From Paenibacillus sp. FSL H8-0079 (GTDB lineage: Bacteria; Bacillota; Bacilli; Paenibacillales; Paenibacillaceae), in NCBI RefSeq assembly GCF_037991315.1, contig NZ_CP150300.1, positions 1,178,001 to 1,242,000 on the forward strand: 64,000 nt of DNA, read 5' to 3'. Each line of letters opens with the position of its first letter. Positions within the stretch are counted from its first letter, which is position 1. Position numbers and translations under genes: made by a program. The notes beneath the pieces are model-generated. The model made no database searches, was not told where the DNA came from, and saw only the letters and a list, made by a program, of their open reading frames with translations. Positions 55,579-64,000 of the stretch are shown one piece after another.

Positions 55579-56628
55579 TTATACGGAGCGAACATCCAGC
55601 AAAATTCGGCCACGTCCATGTCTGGACTCACTTTTGGCATGCGCTTGATTCGCTTCACTTAAAGGAAAGATGGAATCAATCTCTGAACGGAGGGAGCCTT
55701 CAGCGATAAGCTGAGCGACCGTGTACAGATCTTCTGATGTCGGTAATTTAGAATTAAACTTGGCGGTAACGCCATACTGCTTTGCTTTTTCTGCAGAAGG
55801 CAGTTGAGTTAACGATACCAGTCGGCCTCCAGGTTTCAGAACACCCCATGAGCGGTCTTCGATCTCTCCACCAACAGCGTCAACAACCAGATCAACATGG
55901 CTTACCAGCTCTTCAAACAAGGCTGTCTTGTAATCAATCACTTGATCGGCACCCAATGAAGCAACAAAATCAACATTGGCACCAGACGCAGTAGCAATAA
56001 CATGAGCGCCTTTCCATTTGGCCAGCTGCACCGCGAATTGTCCGACACCGCCCGCAGCAGCGTGGATCAGCACCGTTTGCCCGGCTTCCAGCTCACCTTC
56101 GGTGAATAGCACCTTCCATGCCGATTCGGCTCCACCTTTGATGGTCGCAGCACCCTCAAAACTCAGGTCGTCTGGCATATGCACCAAATCCTGAGCAGGA
56201 GCCATACCATATTCAGCATAACTTCCGTTCACATTACCAAAAACACGATCTCCCGGCTGGAAGGTATCGACACCTTCTCCCACGGATTCAACGATGCCAG
56301 ACATAGCCGTTCCGGGTGTATACGGCAGCTTTTTGACAAACACGTTCTGCAACCAGCCGTTGCGAATCTTCCAGTCCAGCGGAATAGCTCCGGCATACTG
56401 AATGCGTACCAGAACTTCCCCGGCCGATGGCTGAGGCATATGAACTTCCTGTTCGAACTGTAATTTCTCTGGGCCACCGTATTGATGAACTTGAATAGCT
56501 TTCATTGTAGATGTATGCATTGTGTATTCGCTCCAATCGTTAAGGGATTTAGGATCTACTGCACTGAACTCCTCATTATTTAATTCCTGGAGATTATGAT
56601 GTTTGTTGAGATCTTCTTCGAATGCCAT
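55579..56628 (-). CDS. NADPH:quinone-type oxidoreductase (MDR family)
   Basis: A 349-residue zinc-independent medium-chain reductase. The substrate domain is MKAIQVHQYGGPEKLQF to GDRVFGNVNGSYAEYG. The cofactor domain has VLIHAAAGGVGQFAVQLAKW, the AxxGxxG-type NADPH site, near residue 190. Family members usually start at MKAIQV; here 41 more residues precede it. I keep the long start because GAGGT lies before ATG 56628, while ATG at residue 42 has no ribosome site. It reduces quinones or activated alkenes, probably in detoxification. Confidence 0.85.
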   Translation of the reverse strand: MAFEEDLNKHHNLQELNNEEFSAVDPKSLNDWSEYTMHTSTMKAIQVHQYGGPEKLQFEQEVHMPQPSAGEVLVRIQYAGAIPLDWKIRNGWLQNVFVKKLPYTPGTAMSGIVESVGEGVDTFQPGDRVFGNVNGSYAEYGMAPAQDLVHMPDDLSFEGAATIKGGAESAWKVLFTEGELEAGQTVLIHAAAGGVGQFAVQLAKWKGAHVIATASGANVDFVASLGADQVIDYKTALFEELVSHVDLVVDAVGGEIEDRSWGVLKPGGRLVSLTQLPSAEKAKQYGVTAKFNSKLPTSEDLYTVAQLIAEGSLRSEIDSIFPLSEANQAHAKSESRHGRGRILLDVRSV

Positions 56629-56873
56629 ATTTACCTCAATTTTCTCTTTTGCGTTGTCGGCAACATAAATATATCATTTTAATACGTGGTTGGCAACGTA
56701 ATTTTATTTCTTATATGTAATGCTTACTTCTATATAAATAAAAACATATATAATATGCCTGTATAGCTTCTCTGAATTTCCAGACAGAGGCACATTCTTA
56801 CATGATTACGGAGAATGCGTAAAAGATTAGATTTGGATAGGTTAATTTTGTGATAAAACTCACTGAAATATTA

Positions 56874-56901
56874 TAAATATTGTGAACACTCCTACCGATA
56901 A
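56874..56901 (+). promoter_or_regulatory. Candidate SigD promoter of the second chemotaxis gene
   Basis: TAAA (56874-56877), 16 bp, then ACCGATAA (56894-56901) matches the sigma-D consensus at 10 of 12 positions. Confidence 0.45.
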
Positions 56902-56983
56902 GACTATAGTGATATTCGAAACGGAAATCGAAATTGGCTTGAATATCCCCATAATTACATAGGGAAAAGGGTGGCTCACACAC

Positions 56984-58672
56984 ATGCGAAGCATGAGCAT
57001 AGGTACCAAAATCAGTTTGATCGTTATCAGTATATTTATCGTCTTCTCTTCAGCCGTGGCGGTAAGTGTAATTCTGGAGATGAGACAGGGGATTACGACA
57101 TTTGCTACAGAGAAGGCGAAGCGAGATCTGGAGATGGCGAATCATATCATTACATATAAGCATCCAGGAGATTGGGCTATTAAGGACGGACAATTATTCA
57201 AAGGAGATACTGCGCTGGAAGGCAACTTTGAACTTGTGGATGAGATTGGAGAAGCATCCGGGGACACGGTGACGATCTTCCGAGGGGACGAACGTGTCGC
57301 TACGAATGTCATGGTGGACGGGGAGCGAGCTGTCGGCACGAAGGTATCGGCAGAGGTCGCCCAGACCGTTTTGCAGCAAGGAGAAAAATACTTCGGTGAA
57401 GCGGTGGTTGTGGGTCAGAAATATCAGACGCTCTATGAGCCAATCAAGAACGCGTCCGGAGAGATTATCGGGATTTTCTATGTAGGTGCTTCTCAATCGT
57501 TAATTGATGTGATTATCTCTTCGTTCCTCAAGACTTTCATAATCGTATTCCTGATCGCGATGTTGGTCGCGATTACCCTGATCCTGTTGTACGTTCGCAG
57601 GGTGAGAGTAAGAATCGAACGGGTATCCATGGCGATTAAACGTGCGGGGACGGGCGACTTCACACAGCCGGTTGTGGACGACGTCCAAGACGAAATTGGC
57701 ATGCTGGGCACGGGATATAATGAGATGAGAAGCAATCTGCAGGTCATCATTCAGGGTGGACTTCAGGCTGCGGAGAAAGCAGAGCATTCGACTGGACTGC
57801 TACTGAAGATTGCGGACCAAACGGCCAATGAATCGGCGCAGATTGCATCCTCCGTTGAACAAGTCGCACAGGGAGCCGAGAGTCAGACGATCAGTACGGA
57901 AGAAAATCTGCAGGCCATGGAAGAAGTGGCGATAGGTGTACAACGTATGGCAGATAAGGCCTCCAGTATTTCGGAATCTGCATTGTATTCACGCAGGCAG
58001 GCAGAAACTGGAGGGGAAGCGGTGCAACTGACCGTTCAGCAGATGTCTACAATCGAATCCTCCGTTACCACAACGGATGAGGTCATTCGTATGCTGGAAG
58101 GGAAGTCGGCCCAGATTAGCCAGATGGTTTCTACCATTCATGAGATCGCGAATCAAACGAATCTGCTTGCCCTCAATGCATCCATTGAAGCGGCAAGAGC
58201 GGGGGAGCATGGCAGAGGATTTGCCGTGGTATCTACCGAGGTTCGTAAGCTGGCCGAACAAGCTGGAGATTCTTCAGATCGCATTGAAGAACTGGTTCAA
58301 GCCATGGAACAAGATATGAAGCAATCGCTATCGGCCATGTCAAGAGTGAAGGACGAAGTGCAAGAAGGACTGCGTTTGACCAAGGAAACGGAACAGAACT
58401 TCAGCCTGATTCGGGATACAAACCTGCGTATTGCTACAGAGATTGAGGACATGGCTGCAACGAGTGAAGAGATGTCCGCAGGTGTGGAGCAGATTGTGGC
58501 TTCCGTACATGAGATCGCTCGGCATGCGCAGACGGCTAGTACCAATTCACTACAGGCAGCGGATTCTGTTCACGAACAGCTCAAGTCGGTAGAGCAGATC
58601 AAGGCATCTGCAGCTATTTTGTCCGATGTGTCCACAGAGCTGCAGACCTCACTTAGTCCGTTTAAGATTTAA
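56984..58672 (+). CDS. Methyl-accepting chemotaxis protein
   Basis: A 562-residue receptor. Helix 1 (about 8-30) reads [21 protein letters not shown] single-Cache-type sensor (about 35-180) shows [14 protein letters not shown] and [20 protein letters not shown]. Helix 2 is about 185-207, HAMP about 208-260. The signalling domain has [20 protein letters not shown] near residue 390. The Cache type suggests sensing of small organic acids (family knowledge). A SigD-like promoter precedes it. Confidence 0.9.
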   Translation: MRSMSIGTKISLIVISIFIVFSSAVAVSVILEMRQGITTFATEKAKRDLEMANHIITYKHPGDWAIKDGQLFKGDTALEGNFELVDEIGEASGDTVTIFRGDERVATNVMVDGERAVGTKVSAEVAQTVLQQGEKYFGEAVVVGQKYQTLYEPIKNASGEIIGIFYVGASQSLIDVIISSFLKTFIIVFLIAMLVAITLILLYVRRVRVRIERVSMAIKRAGTGDFTQPVVDDVQDEIGMLGTGYNEMRSNLQVIIQGGLQAAEKAEHSTGLLLKIADQTANESAQIASSVEQVAQGAESQTISTEENLQAMEEVAIGVQRMADKASSISESALYSRRQAETGGEAVQLTVQQMSTIESSVTTTDEVIRMLEGKSAQISQMVSTIHEIANQTNLLALNASIEAARAGEHGRGFAVVSTEVRKLAEQAGDSSDRIEELVQAMEQDMKQSLSAMSRVKDEVQEGLRLTKETEQNFSLIRDTNLRIATEIEDMAATSEEMSAGVEQIVASVHEIARHAQTASTNSLQAADSVHEQLKSVEQIKASAAILSDVSTELQTSLSPFKI

Positions 58673-58706
58673 TATCTGTTACAATAGGGAAAAGGAGGGA
58701 CTTCAT

Positions 58707-59351
58707 ATGGCCCCTGATAAAACAAAACTTTTCCCGAACGAGAATATCCGTACGGTATGTTACATTCAAAATCTGCCGCCGCGTTCCAACGTGGATATCG
58801 GTGATTATACGTACTATAGCGATAACACGAATCCGCCAGAGCAATTCTATGACCGGATACAGCATCATTATGACTTTATTGGTGATCGCCTGGTGATCGG
58901 CAAATTCTGTGCAATTGCGGAAGGTGTGACATTCATGATGAATGGCGCGAATCATCGGATGGAGGGCATGACGACGTATCCGTTCAACATTTTTGGTGGA
59001 GGATGGGAGCGCGTGACACCTACACTGGAGCAGCTTCCATATAAGGGGGATACGGTACTGGGGAACGATGTATGGCTCGGGCAAAATGTGACGATCATGC
59101 CTGGTGTCACGATCGGAGACGGTGCCATTGTTGCTTCCAATTCAACCGTTGTGAAGGACATTGAACCCTATACGATTGTTGGTGGTAATCCAGCCAAGAA
59201 TGTTAAAAAGCGCTTTGATGAAGAAACAATTGCGTTGCTGCTGGAATTGAAGTGGTGGGATCAGGATGAGGAATGGCTGGATACCCATCTGGAACGTCTT
59301 GTCTCTACATATGATTTACAGACACTGCGCGAACTTCTGAACAGCAAGTAG
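58707..59351 (+). CDS. Vat-like xenobiotic O-acetyltransferase
   Basis: A 214-residue left-handed beta-helix acyltransferase. The hexapeptide-repeat core includes LVIGKFCAIAEGVTFMMNG, with the catalytic His in NGANHRMEGMTTYPFN (about residue 84). The loop FGGGWERVTPTLEQLPYKGD is typical of streptogramin A acetyltransferases (Vat) and CatB-type enzymes. It would transfer acetyl from acetyl-CoA to a hydroxyl of an antibiotic or other xenobiotic. I start it at ATG 58707 behind AAAGGAGGG. Resistance activity is not proven; chromosomal homologues are often unselected. Confidence 0.82.
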   Translation: MAPDKTKLFPNENIRTVCYIQNLPPRSNVDIGDYTYYSDNTNPPEQFYDRIQHHYDFIGDRLVIGKFCAIAEGVTFMMNGANHRMEGMTTYPFNIFGGGWERVTPTLEQLPYKGDTVLGNDVWLGQNVTIMPGVTIGDGAIVASNSTVVKDIEPYTIVGGNPAKNVKKRFDEETIALLLELKWWDQDEEWLDTHLERLVSTYDLQTLRELLNSK

Positions 59352-59415
59352 CATAGGTGTGAAAGGAAGACAAGAAAATGGCTGGTTCCTGACGAAGTCA
59401 TTTTTCAAGCAAATC

Positions 59416-59456
59416 AGGCCCTGGACCGTTTTGAGCGGATCAGGGCCTCTTGTTGT
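59416..59456 (+). terminator. Hairpin after the acetyltransferase gene
   Basis: AGGCCCTG pairs with CAGGGCCT, extended inside by CCG/CGG. The following TCTTGTTG is only moderately T-rich. Confidence 0.55.
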
Positions 59457-59474
59457 CCAAGATGAAATGTTAGT

Positions 59475-59624
59475 TTAGCGGGTGGGTGGTCGTAGGGTAC
59501 AATCAGACTTTGTTGATGGGGGCTTCAAATGAGTGTGATTTTCTGTATGATCCGTGTTCGTCTGTTTGCCTGAATAAAAGTTAATGATATCATCAACGGT
59601 AGTAAACACGACATTTAAATCCAT
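59475..59624 (-). CDS. Possible 49-residue small protein
   Basis: An uninterrupted frame starting MDLNVVFTTVDDIINFYSG and continuing with a His/Thr-rich tail. It has an ATG start but the nearest AGAGGT is too far upstream. No family was recognised; it may be chance. Apart from this and the hairpin, 59352-59677 shows nothing else. Confidence 0.25.
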   Translation of the reverse strand: MDLNVVFTTVDDIINFYSGKQTNTDHTENHTHLKPPSTKSDCTLRPPTR

Positions 59625-59677
59625 ATTATCATTGTGTGTTTGAATAAAAACCTCTTTTCAATAAGTTGTTGCGTTGT

Positions 59678-59950
59678 TTAATTTAAAGCTTCTTTCATGC
59701 TTAAGCCTGCTGTGAATACAGGAACTTTACCTGCAGGTAGTTGAATTTCTTTGCCTGTTCTCCGACTTCTTCCCGTTCTTGCCTCACGCTTTTGTACTTC
59801 AAATTTCCCGAATCCAACCAGTTGAACTTCTTTACCTTCTTTGAGAGCTTCGAGAATCGAGTCCAATACAACGGTTACAGCTTTTTCAGCATTCTTCTTG
59901 GAGAAACCGCCAGCCTTAGCTACTTCTGTGATCAATTGTTCTTTATCCAT
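59678..59950 (-). CDS. hup: HU-family DNA-binding protein
   Basis: A 90-residue histone-like dimer subunit that bends and packages DNA. It is full length: MDKEQLITEVAKAGGFSKK, then LVGFGKFEVQKREARTGRS, the DNA-gripping arm RTGKEIQLPAG, and FTAGLSMKEALN. I start it at ATG 59950, after GCGAGGT, where the family begins. A second HU copy may exist elsewhere; several are usual in this group. Confidence 0.93.
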   Translation of the reverse strand: MDKEQLITEVAKAGGFSKKNAEKAVTVVLDSILEALKEGKEVQLVGFGKFEVQKREARTGRSRRTGKEIQLPAGKVPVFTAGLSMKEALN

Positions 59951-60007
59951 GGGGAATACCTCGCTTTCATTCTTGGGATGTGAAATCTTTTGTTTACTGT
60001 GCAACAT

Positions 60008-60048
60008 ATGAGTAAATAAAAAGCTGCCTTATTAATAAGGCAGCTTTC
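60008..60048 (-). terminator. Terminator of the cold-shock gene
   Basis: A perfect self-complementary hairpin, AAAGCTGCCTTATT with AATAAGGCAGCTTT, running into TTTATTTACTC on the minus strand. Confidence 0.9.
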
Positions 60049-60054
60049 ATATAA

Positions 60055-60255
60055 TTAAAGTTTAGTAACGTTCTCAGCTTGTGGTCCACGGTTGCCTTGA
60101 GTTACTTCAAATTGAACGCGTTGACCTTCGTCCAAAGATTTGTAACCTTCACCTTGAATTGCACTGAAATGAACGAATACGTCTGTTCCTTCTTCAGTTT
60201 CGATAAAGCCGAATCCTTTATCCGCGTTGAACCATTTAACTGTACCTGTTTGCAT
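60055..60255 (-). CDS. csp: Cold-shock protein (Csp)
   Basis: A 66-residue single-stranded RNA/DNA-binding beta-barrel. Both RNP motifs are present: KGFGFIE (about 14-20) and VFVHF (about 26-30). The ribosome site is TTGGAGGA before ATG 60255. It acts as an RNA chaperone in growth and cold adaptation. The leader to about 60300 is AT-rich. Confidence 0.95.
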   Translation of the reverse strand: MQTGTVKWFNADKGFGFIETEEGTDVFVHFSAIQGEGYKSLDEGQRVQFEVTQGNRGPQAENVTKL

Positions 60256-60349
60256 GTGATTCCTCCAAAAAATAAGTTTTTAGCCGATCATTATGACGAG
60301 TATAAATTAAAATTGACACTCACCTGGTGCATTTAAACCACAGACTTGA

Positions 60350-60398
60350 TGTCCGCTAATGTATCGATTAATATGATAATACCATGTCCGCTAATATA
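60350..60398 (+). repeat. Direct repeat upstream of the tyrosine recombinase
   Basis: TGTCCGCTAATGTA (60350-60363) and TGTCCGCTAATATA (60385-60398) match at 13 of 14 positions and start 35 bp apart. They could be recombinase or regulator binding sites. Confidence 0.55.
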
Positions 60399-60423
60399 AG
60401 TCAAGATTTGGAGGTATTTTCTA

Positions 60424-61314
60424 ATGAATCAGTCATCAGGGATTTCGGTGCAGCGGGAACCGACGGTAGAGGAATTCGTACATATGCTTGCCAGTGAGGG
60501 CGATTTGCATCCCAAAACCGTGAAGGAATACGCAAGTGATCTGAAGCATTTTATCGAATGGTACAAGGAAAGCACCATGCTCAGCGAAGAGTTCACACTG
60601 CGAATCGAAGACGTGGATACCCCCACTTTAGTCAATTATCGTGAAGATGCACACAAAGTTATGCTATTGAAGCCGGCCACCATTAACCGGAGATTGATTA
60701 CATTGAAGCGTTTTTTCAAATGGGCTGTCTTGGAAGCCAGGCTCAGTCATGATCCTTCCAAAGTATTAAAATTCATTCCGGAAGATAAAGTCAGCCCGCG
60801 CCGAATGACATCCGAAGAAGAACAAGCGTTCATCATGGCAGTGGAGTACGGCAACTCCCTTCGTGATCAGACCATCCTGACCCTTATGTTTCACACAGGC
60901 TTGCGCACAATGGAGGTATGTAACCTCACGCCTTATGATATCGAACTTGGTAGACGAAGTGGTCACCTGACAGTAAGAGCCGACAAACGCAACGGGCAGC
61001 GAAAGATTCCTTTGAATGTGCAATGTGTTGTCATATTGAATCAGTACTTATCTGGTCTGGATACGGATAGTTCTTACCTTTTTCCTTCAGAGAAGACGAA
61101 TGATCGTTTAACGGAGAGAGCGCTGCGCCACCTCATCAAAAAGGTAATGATTGCAGCAGGGCTAGAAGGACTGAGTTCACACGATCTGCGCCATCGTTTT
61201 GGCTACGCCATGGCAGAACATACGCCGCTGCACCGTTTGGCGGAAATGATGGGACATACCAATCCGGATACCACAATGATTTATGTTAAAGCATTGAGTA
61301 CGAATCATCGTTGA
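60424..61314 (+). CDS. Tyrosine recombinase / phage-type integrase
   Basis: A 296-residue site-specific recombinase. The N-terminal SAM-like DNA-binding domain (about 12-110) contains TINRRLITLKRFFKWAV. The catalytic domain has the Arg of HTGLRTMEVCNL (about residue 160), the Lys region RADKRNGQRKIPL, HDLRHRFGYAMAEH (about 255), MMGHTNPDTTMIYVKAL and the nucleophile Tyr near residue 288. Length and motifs fit XerC/XerD-like or mobile-element integrases. No other mobile-element gene is nearby. The ribosome site is TTTGGAGGT. Confidence 0.88.
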   Translation: MNQSSGISVQREPTVEEFVHMLASEGDLHPKTVKEYASDLKHFIEWYKESTMLSEEFTLRIEDVDTPTLVNYREDAHKVMLLKPATINRRLITLKRFFKWAVLEARLSHDPSKVLKFIPEDKVSPRRMTSEEEQAFIMAVEYGNSLRDQTILTLMFHTGLRTMEVCNLTPYDIELGRRSGHLTVRADKRNGQRKIPLNVQCVVILNQYLSGLDTDSSYLFPSEKTNDRLTERALRHLIKKVMIAAGLEGLSSHDLRHRFGYAMAEHTPLHRLAEMMGHTNPDTTMIYVKALSTNHR

Positions 61315-61665
61315 AAACAAGAATGAAGGATCGAAACTATAGTTAGAATCAAAACTCCTCTTATTAGATGTACTTCGAAATTTTCCGTGTTTGTATTACT
61401 TTAACCTACCCTTAGCATTCATATACTATCCTTAACCTGTTATATAGGAGACTGCCCGTCAGGGTTGCCTCACCTCTAATGAAGAAAGCGATTACATATT
61501 CCGTATAATATTGTATATTATGATGGCAACCTCGGAACGTATCCACAGGAGAACTTTGCATTTTTGCAAGAATCCCGTAAGCAATAGAAACCAATTGTTA
61601 CACAATGCTACATATATATTATTTGCTAGGGCATAAGGCCCGTCATAAAAGGGAGGAATCCGATC
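61315..61665 (+). other. Regulatory region of the right-end two-component pair
   Basis: 350 bp without a gene. AGAAAGCGATTACA (61483-61496) fits the cre consensus at 12 of 14 positions and sits just before a TATAAT -10 (61504-61509), where CcpA could block initiation. AGGGAGGAA precedes the GTG start at 61666. Confidence 0.45.
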
Positions 61666-63273
61666 GTGTACCGGGTACTGCTGGTGGATGATGAAGAAGA
61701 TGTACGCGAAGGACTGGTTGTAGAGGTCGATTGGGAAGCGCTCGATCTGCGCATTGTCGGTTTGGCAGAGAATGGGCGGGAAGCATTGGAGATGGCGGAA
61801 CGGGTAGAGCCGGATATTGTGGTGACCGATATCAGCATGCCGTTCATGAATGGTCTGGAACTCGCGCAAAGATTGAGGAAGCGAAATCCACTTGTGAAGG
61901 TGGTCATTTTGACTGGATATGATGAATTTGATTATGCGAGGCAGGCCATCTCGTTAAGTGTGGATGAATATCTGCTAAAACCGTTCTCGGCAGGGCATCT
62001 CACCGAACTGCTCACAAGATTGCGCGCCCAAATGGCGGCTGAAGTTGCCGAGCGTGAAGATGTACAGCAGCTGCGTGAGCACTATCACACCAGCTTGCCT
62101 TTATTACAGGCAGATCTGATGGCGACCTTGCTCCATCGGCAGAAATCCTCGACATATATTCGTAGTAAAGCCAAACAATGTGGATTAGATCTGACAGGGA
62201 AACGGTACGGTGTATCTGTATTGACACTGCATATGGACGGAGATGCTGAACTGAAACGCTTTGCTGCACTTAACATTGCGGCAGAAGTGTGGGCTGAGCA
62301 TGGGGCTGGTCATGCGTTTATGCATCAGGAGACGATTGTCCTGCTCTATGTGGATCGCTCGGGCGGTACAGATGGAACGAAGCGGCAACAGAAGGCATTG
62401 GAAAATGTCATACGCAGCATCAACCACTACTTACGTATCCCGGCGACAGTGGGATCTGGCCAGATTGTGGATACACTTGCGGATGTGAATCATGCCTACG
62501 AAGATGCCCTGCTGGCACTGGATTATCGGCTTGTGCCTGGGACGGATTCAATCATATATATTGCGGATGTGGAGCGGCAGACGGCGGGCAAGCTGCGTTT
62601 TGACGAGTTGAAGCAGCAGACGCTGACTCGTTGTCTGAAGGCCGGGACGCAGTCAGAGCTGGAGGAAGGCTTAGAGATCATTTTCCGGGAAATTACGGTA
62701 GAACACGGGCGAAGTGATATTCAGCTCTATCTAATAGAAGTGTTAACAACGGTCTGGAAGGCAGCACAGGCATCAGGAGAAGCGATGGAAGATATCTTCG
62801 GTGCAGGGTTCCAGTTGTATGCGGATTTGTTCCGACTGCCGGGACTTACTGAGGCGCAGATAAAGGTGCGAGAGGTCTGTCTGCTCGTACAACATCGCAT
62901 TGCCAGCGGACGCCAGCATGTATACAAAGATATTGTCGAGCAGGCATTAGTTTTCACGAAAGAGCATTATGCTGACCCGGACCTTTCCATTCAAAAGGTG
63001 TGCGGACATCTGCATATCAGCTCCGGTTATTTTTGCGGCATTTTCAAAAAAGAAGTGCAGCTTACCTTCCTGCAATACCTGATGCAGATCCGAATGGAGG
63101 CAGCGCGTGAACTGCTTCGCTCGACAGAGCTAAAGTCGTTTCAGATTGCGGAGCAGGTTGGCTTTGCCGAACCGAATTACTTCAGTTTTTGCTTCAAAAA
63201 ACATATTGGCGTCTCACCCAAAGAATATCGTAAACAGGCCTCCCAGGCAGCAAGTGAAGGGTCGATTCGATGA
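61666..63273 (+). CDS. YesN-like response regulator with AraC-type output
   Basis: A 535-residue regulator. The receiver domain (about 1-120) has LLVDDEEDVREGL, the phosphoacceptor Asp in DIVVTDISMPFMNG (about residue 55), and the Lys in EYLLKPFSAGHL. A long middle domain (about 130-400) precedes the AraC double helix-turn-helix (about 425-530), with SIQKVCGHLHISSGYFCGIF and FQIAEQVGFAEPNYFSFCFK. It starts at GTG 61666. Such regulators, paired with YesM-like kinases, usually control sugar ABC transporters encoded nearby. The stop overlaps the kinase start. Confidence 0.88.
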   Translation: MYRVLLVDDEEDVREGLVVEVDWEALDLRIVGLAENGREALEMAERVEPDIVVTDISMPFMNGLELAQRLRKRNPLVKVVILTGYDEFDYARQAISLSVDEYLLKPFSAGHLTELLTRLRAQMAAEVAEREDVQQLREHYHTSLPLLQADLMATLLHRQKSSTYIRSKAKQCGLDLTGKRYGVSVLTLHMDGDAELKRFAALNIAAEVWAEHGAGHAFMHQETIVLLYVDRSGGTDGTKRQQKALENVIRSINHYLRIPATVGSGQIVDTLADVNHAYEDALLALDYRLVPGTDSIIYIADVERQTAGKLRFDELKQQTLTRCLKAGTQSELEEGLEIIFREITVEHGRSDIQLYLIEVLTTVWKAAQASGEAMEDIFGAGFQLYADLFRLPGLTEAQIKVREVCLLVQHRIASGRQHVYKDIVEQALVFTKEHYADPDLSIQKVCGHLHISSGYFCGIFKKEVQLTFLQYLMQIRMEAARELLRSTELKSFQIAEQVGFAEPNYFSFCFKKHIGVSPKEYRKQASQAASEGSIR

Positions 63274-64000
63274 AGTTCCTGTTCAGATGGGTGAAGTCCA
63301 TGGGAGTTCAATTGCGCTCTCGTCTGCGTTCCTCCAGGGTCAGCAGTATTCGGTTTATTATTACGTGGTCCTTCTCCGTCTTCATTGTCTTGGTGCTGAC
63401 CATCATGGCGATGCTTCTGCATGACAAGTTCACGCAGGCTGCCGAGCGAAGTGCGGAACTGACGACGAGACAGATTGTGGATCAAGTCAGTTATAACCTG
63501 GAGGATTACGTCCGCAGTATGTCGCATCTGTACCGTGCCATTGAGGAACACATGCTGCGTGACGGGACATGGGAAGGGGAACAGGTGGACAAACAGCTCG
63601 ACACACTGCTCAGCAGTCGTGAGGATATCATCTCCATAACTCTGCTCGATTCCAAGGGGCAATTGCTGAAGAACAGACCTACAGCCGAATTGAAAACCAG
63701 TGCCCATGTGACACAGCAAGGGTGGTTTCAGTCTGCGCTCCGTGTACCAGATCACCTGAGTTTCTCGTTACCTCATATTCAGAACATGTACACAGGCCCA
63801 TATAAATGGGTCGTTTCCATGAGCAAAGGTATAACGATACGCCAAAATGGTCAGGATCGGCAGGTCATCCTGCTGGTTGATATCAACTTCAAACAGATGG
63901 ATGAACTGAGCCGCCGGGTCAGTCTGGGGCAACGGGGATACATCTATATTATCGATGAGAGCGCGGGCAATATCGTGTACCATCCACAGCAGCAATTGAT
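63270..64000 (+). CDS. YesM-like sensor histidine kinase (partial, N-terminal part)
   Basis: An open frame of 243 codons running off the right edge. ATG 63270 overlaps the regulator's stop (ATGA). The first membrane helix (about 28-50) reads FIITWSFSVFIVLVLTIMAM. An external dCache-type sensor begins after it, with TTRQIVDQVSYNLEDYVRSM, VVSMSKGI and LGQRGYIYIIDESAGNIVYH (about 215-235). The HAMP and kinase domains lie outside the window. Confidence 0.85.
   Translation, partial: MKFLFRWVKSMGVQLRSRLRSSRVSSIRFIITWSFSVFIVLVLTIMAMLLHDKFTQAAERSAELTTRQIVDQVSYNLEDYVRSMSHLYRAIEEHMLRDGTWEGEQVDKQLDTLLSSREDIISITLLDSKGQLLKNRPTAELKTSAHVTQQGWFQSALRVPDHLSFSLPHIQNMYTGPYKWVVSMSKGITIRQNGQDRQVILLVDINFKQMDELSRRVSLGQRGYIYIIDESAGNIVYHPQQQL

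Noticed and set aside
1..64000. tRNA, rRNA, insertion sequences or prophage genes
   Set aside because: None was recognised; the only recombination gene is the tyrosine recombinase at 60424.

Overview
The window looks like a chromosome segment of a Paenibacillus-type Firmicute. The grounds are mid-range GC, strong AGGAGG-type ribosome binding sites with frequent TTG and GTG starts, several large secreted polysaccharide-degrading enzymes, YesN/YesM-like two-component regulators, CcpA-type cre sites, and small proteins typical of the group (HU, Csp, a CotH-family protein). Species cannot be fixed from sequence alone.

Layout. 1-7000: tail of an ABC exporter, a cytosolic 5'-nucleotidase-like phosphoesterase on the minus strand, and a divergent phosphonate-type ABC transporter (phnD-phnC-phnE-phnE) behind a candidate PhoP box. 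7000-17600: a large secreted multidomain protein on the minus strand, an ECF sigma factor, then a two-component system with a membrane-anchored beta-propeller-like protein and a MacB-type efflux module. The sigma gene and the efflux operon share the same operator/-10 layout, so they are probably one regulon. 17600-26500: a carbohydrate island with a GH6 cellulase (FN3-FN3-CBM3), a PL11 rhamnogalacturonan lyase, an AraC regulator and a GH4 alpha-galactosidase, with cre-like sites before the enzymes. 26500-31300: a lipoprotein, a PadR operon and a polar amino acid ABC transporter.

31300-49700 is a CRISPR-Cas island. One complete type I-C operon (cas3-cas5c-cas8c-cas7c-cas4-cas1-cas2) is served by four arrays on the same strand (8, 17, 14 and 5 repeats). 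Each array has a related leader carrying a 47-nt inverted-repeat element. A TetR/YhgE operon and a DUF4190 protein lie between arrays 1 and 2. Between array 2 and cas3 is the most interesting part. A free-standing degenerate repeat-spacer-repeat unit lies at 37387-37484. Its spacer matches 15 of the first 17 bases of a site just upstream that has a TTC PAM, and the two mismatches fall at positions 6 and 12, the positions a type I guide does not read. This is the signature of a CreA/CreR-type guide RNA that directs Cascade to regulate rather than cut. It sits before a DUF3800 nuclease-like gene, which is followed by a cluster of hairpins with a shared ACCAATG loop. Downstream of array 3 is a broken cas6 relic.

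49700-64000: two lipoproteins, two methyl-accepting chemotaxis proteins with candidate SigD promoters, a CotH-family secreted kinase-like protein, an NADPH:quinone-type oxidoreductase, a Vat-like xenobiotic acetyltransferase, HU, a cold-shock protein, an orphan tyrosine recombinase, and the start of a YesN/YesM-like regulatory pair that runs off the right edge.
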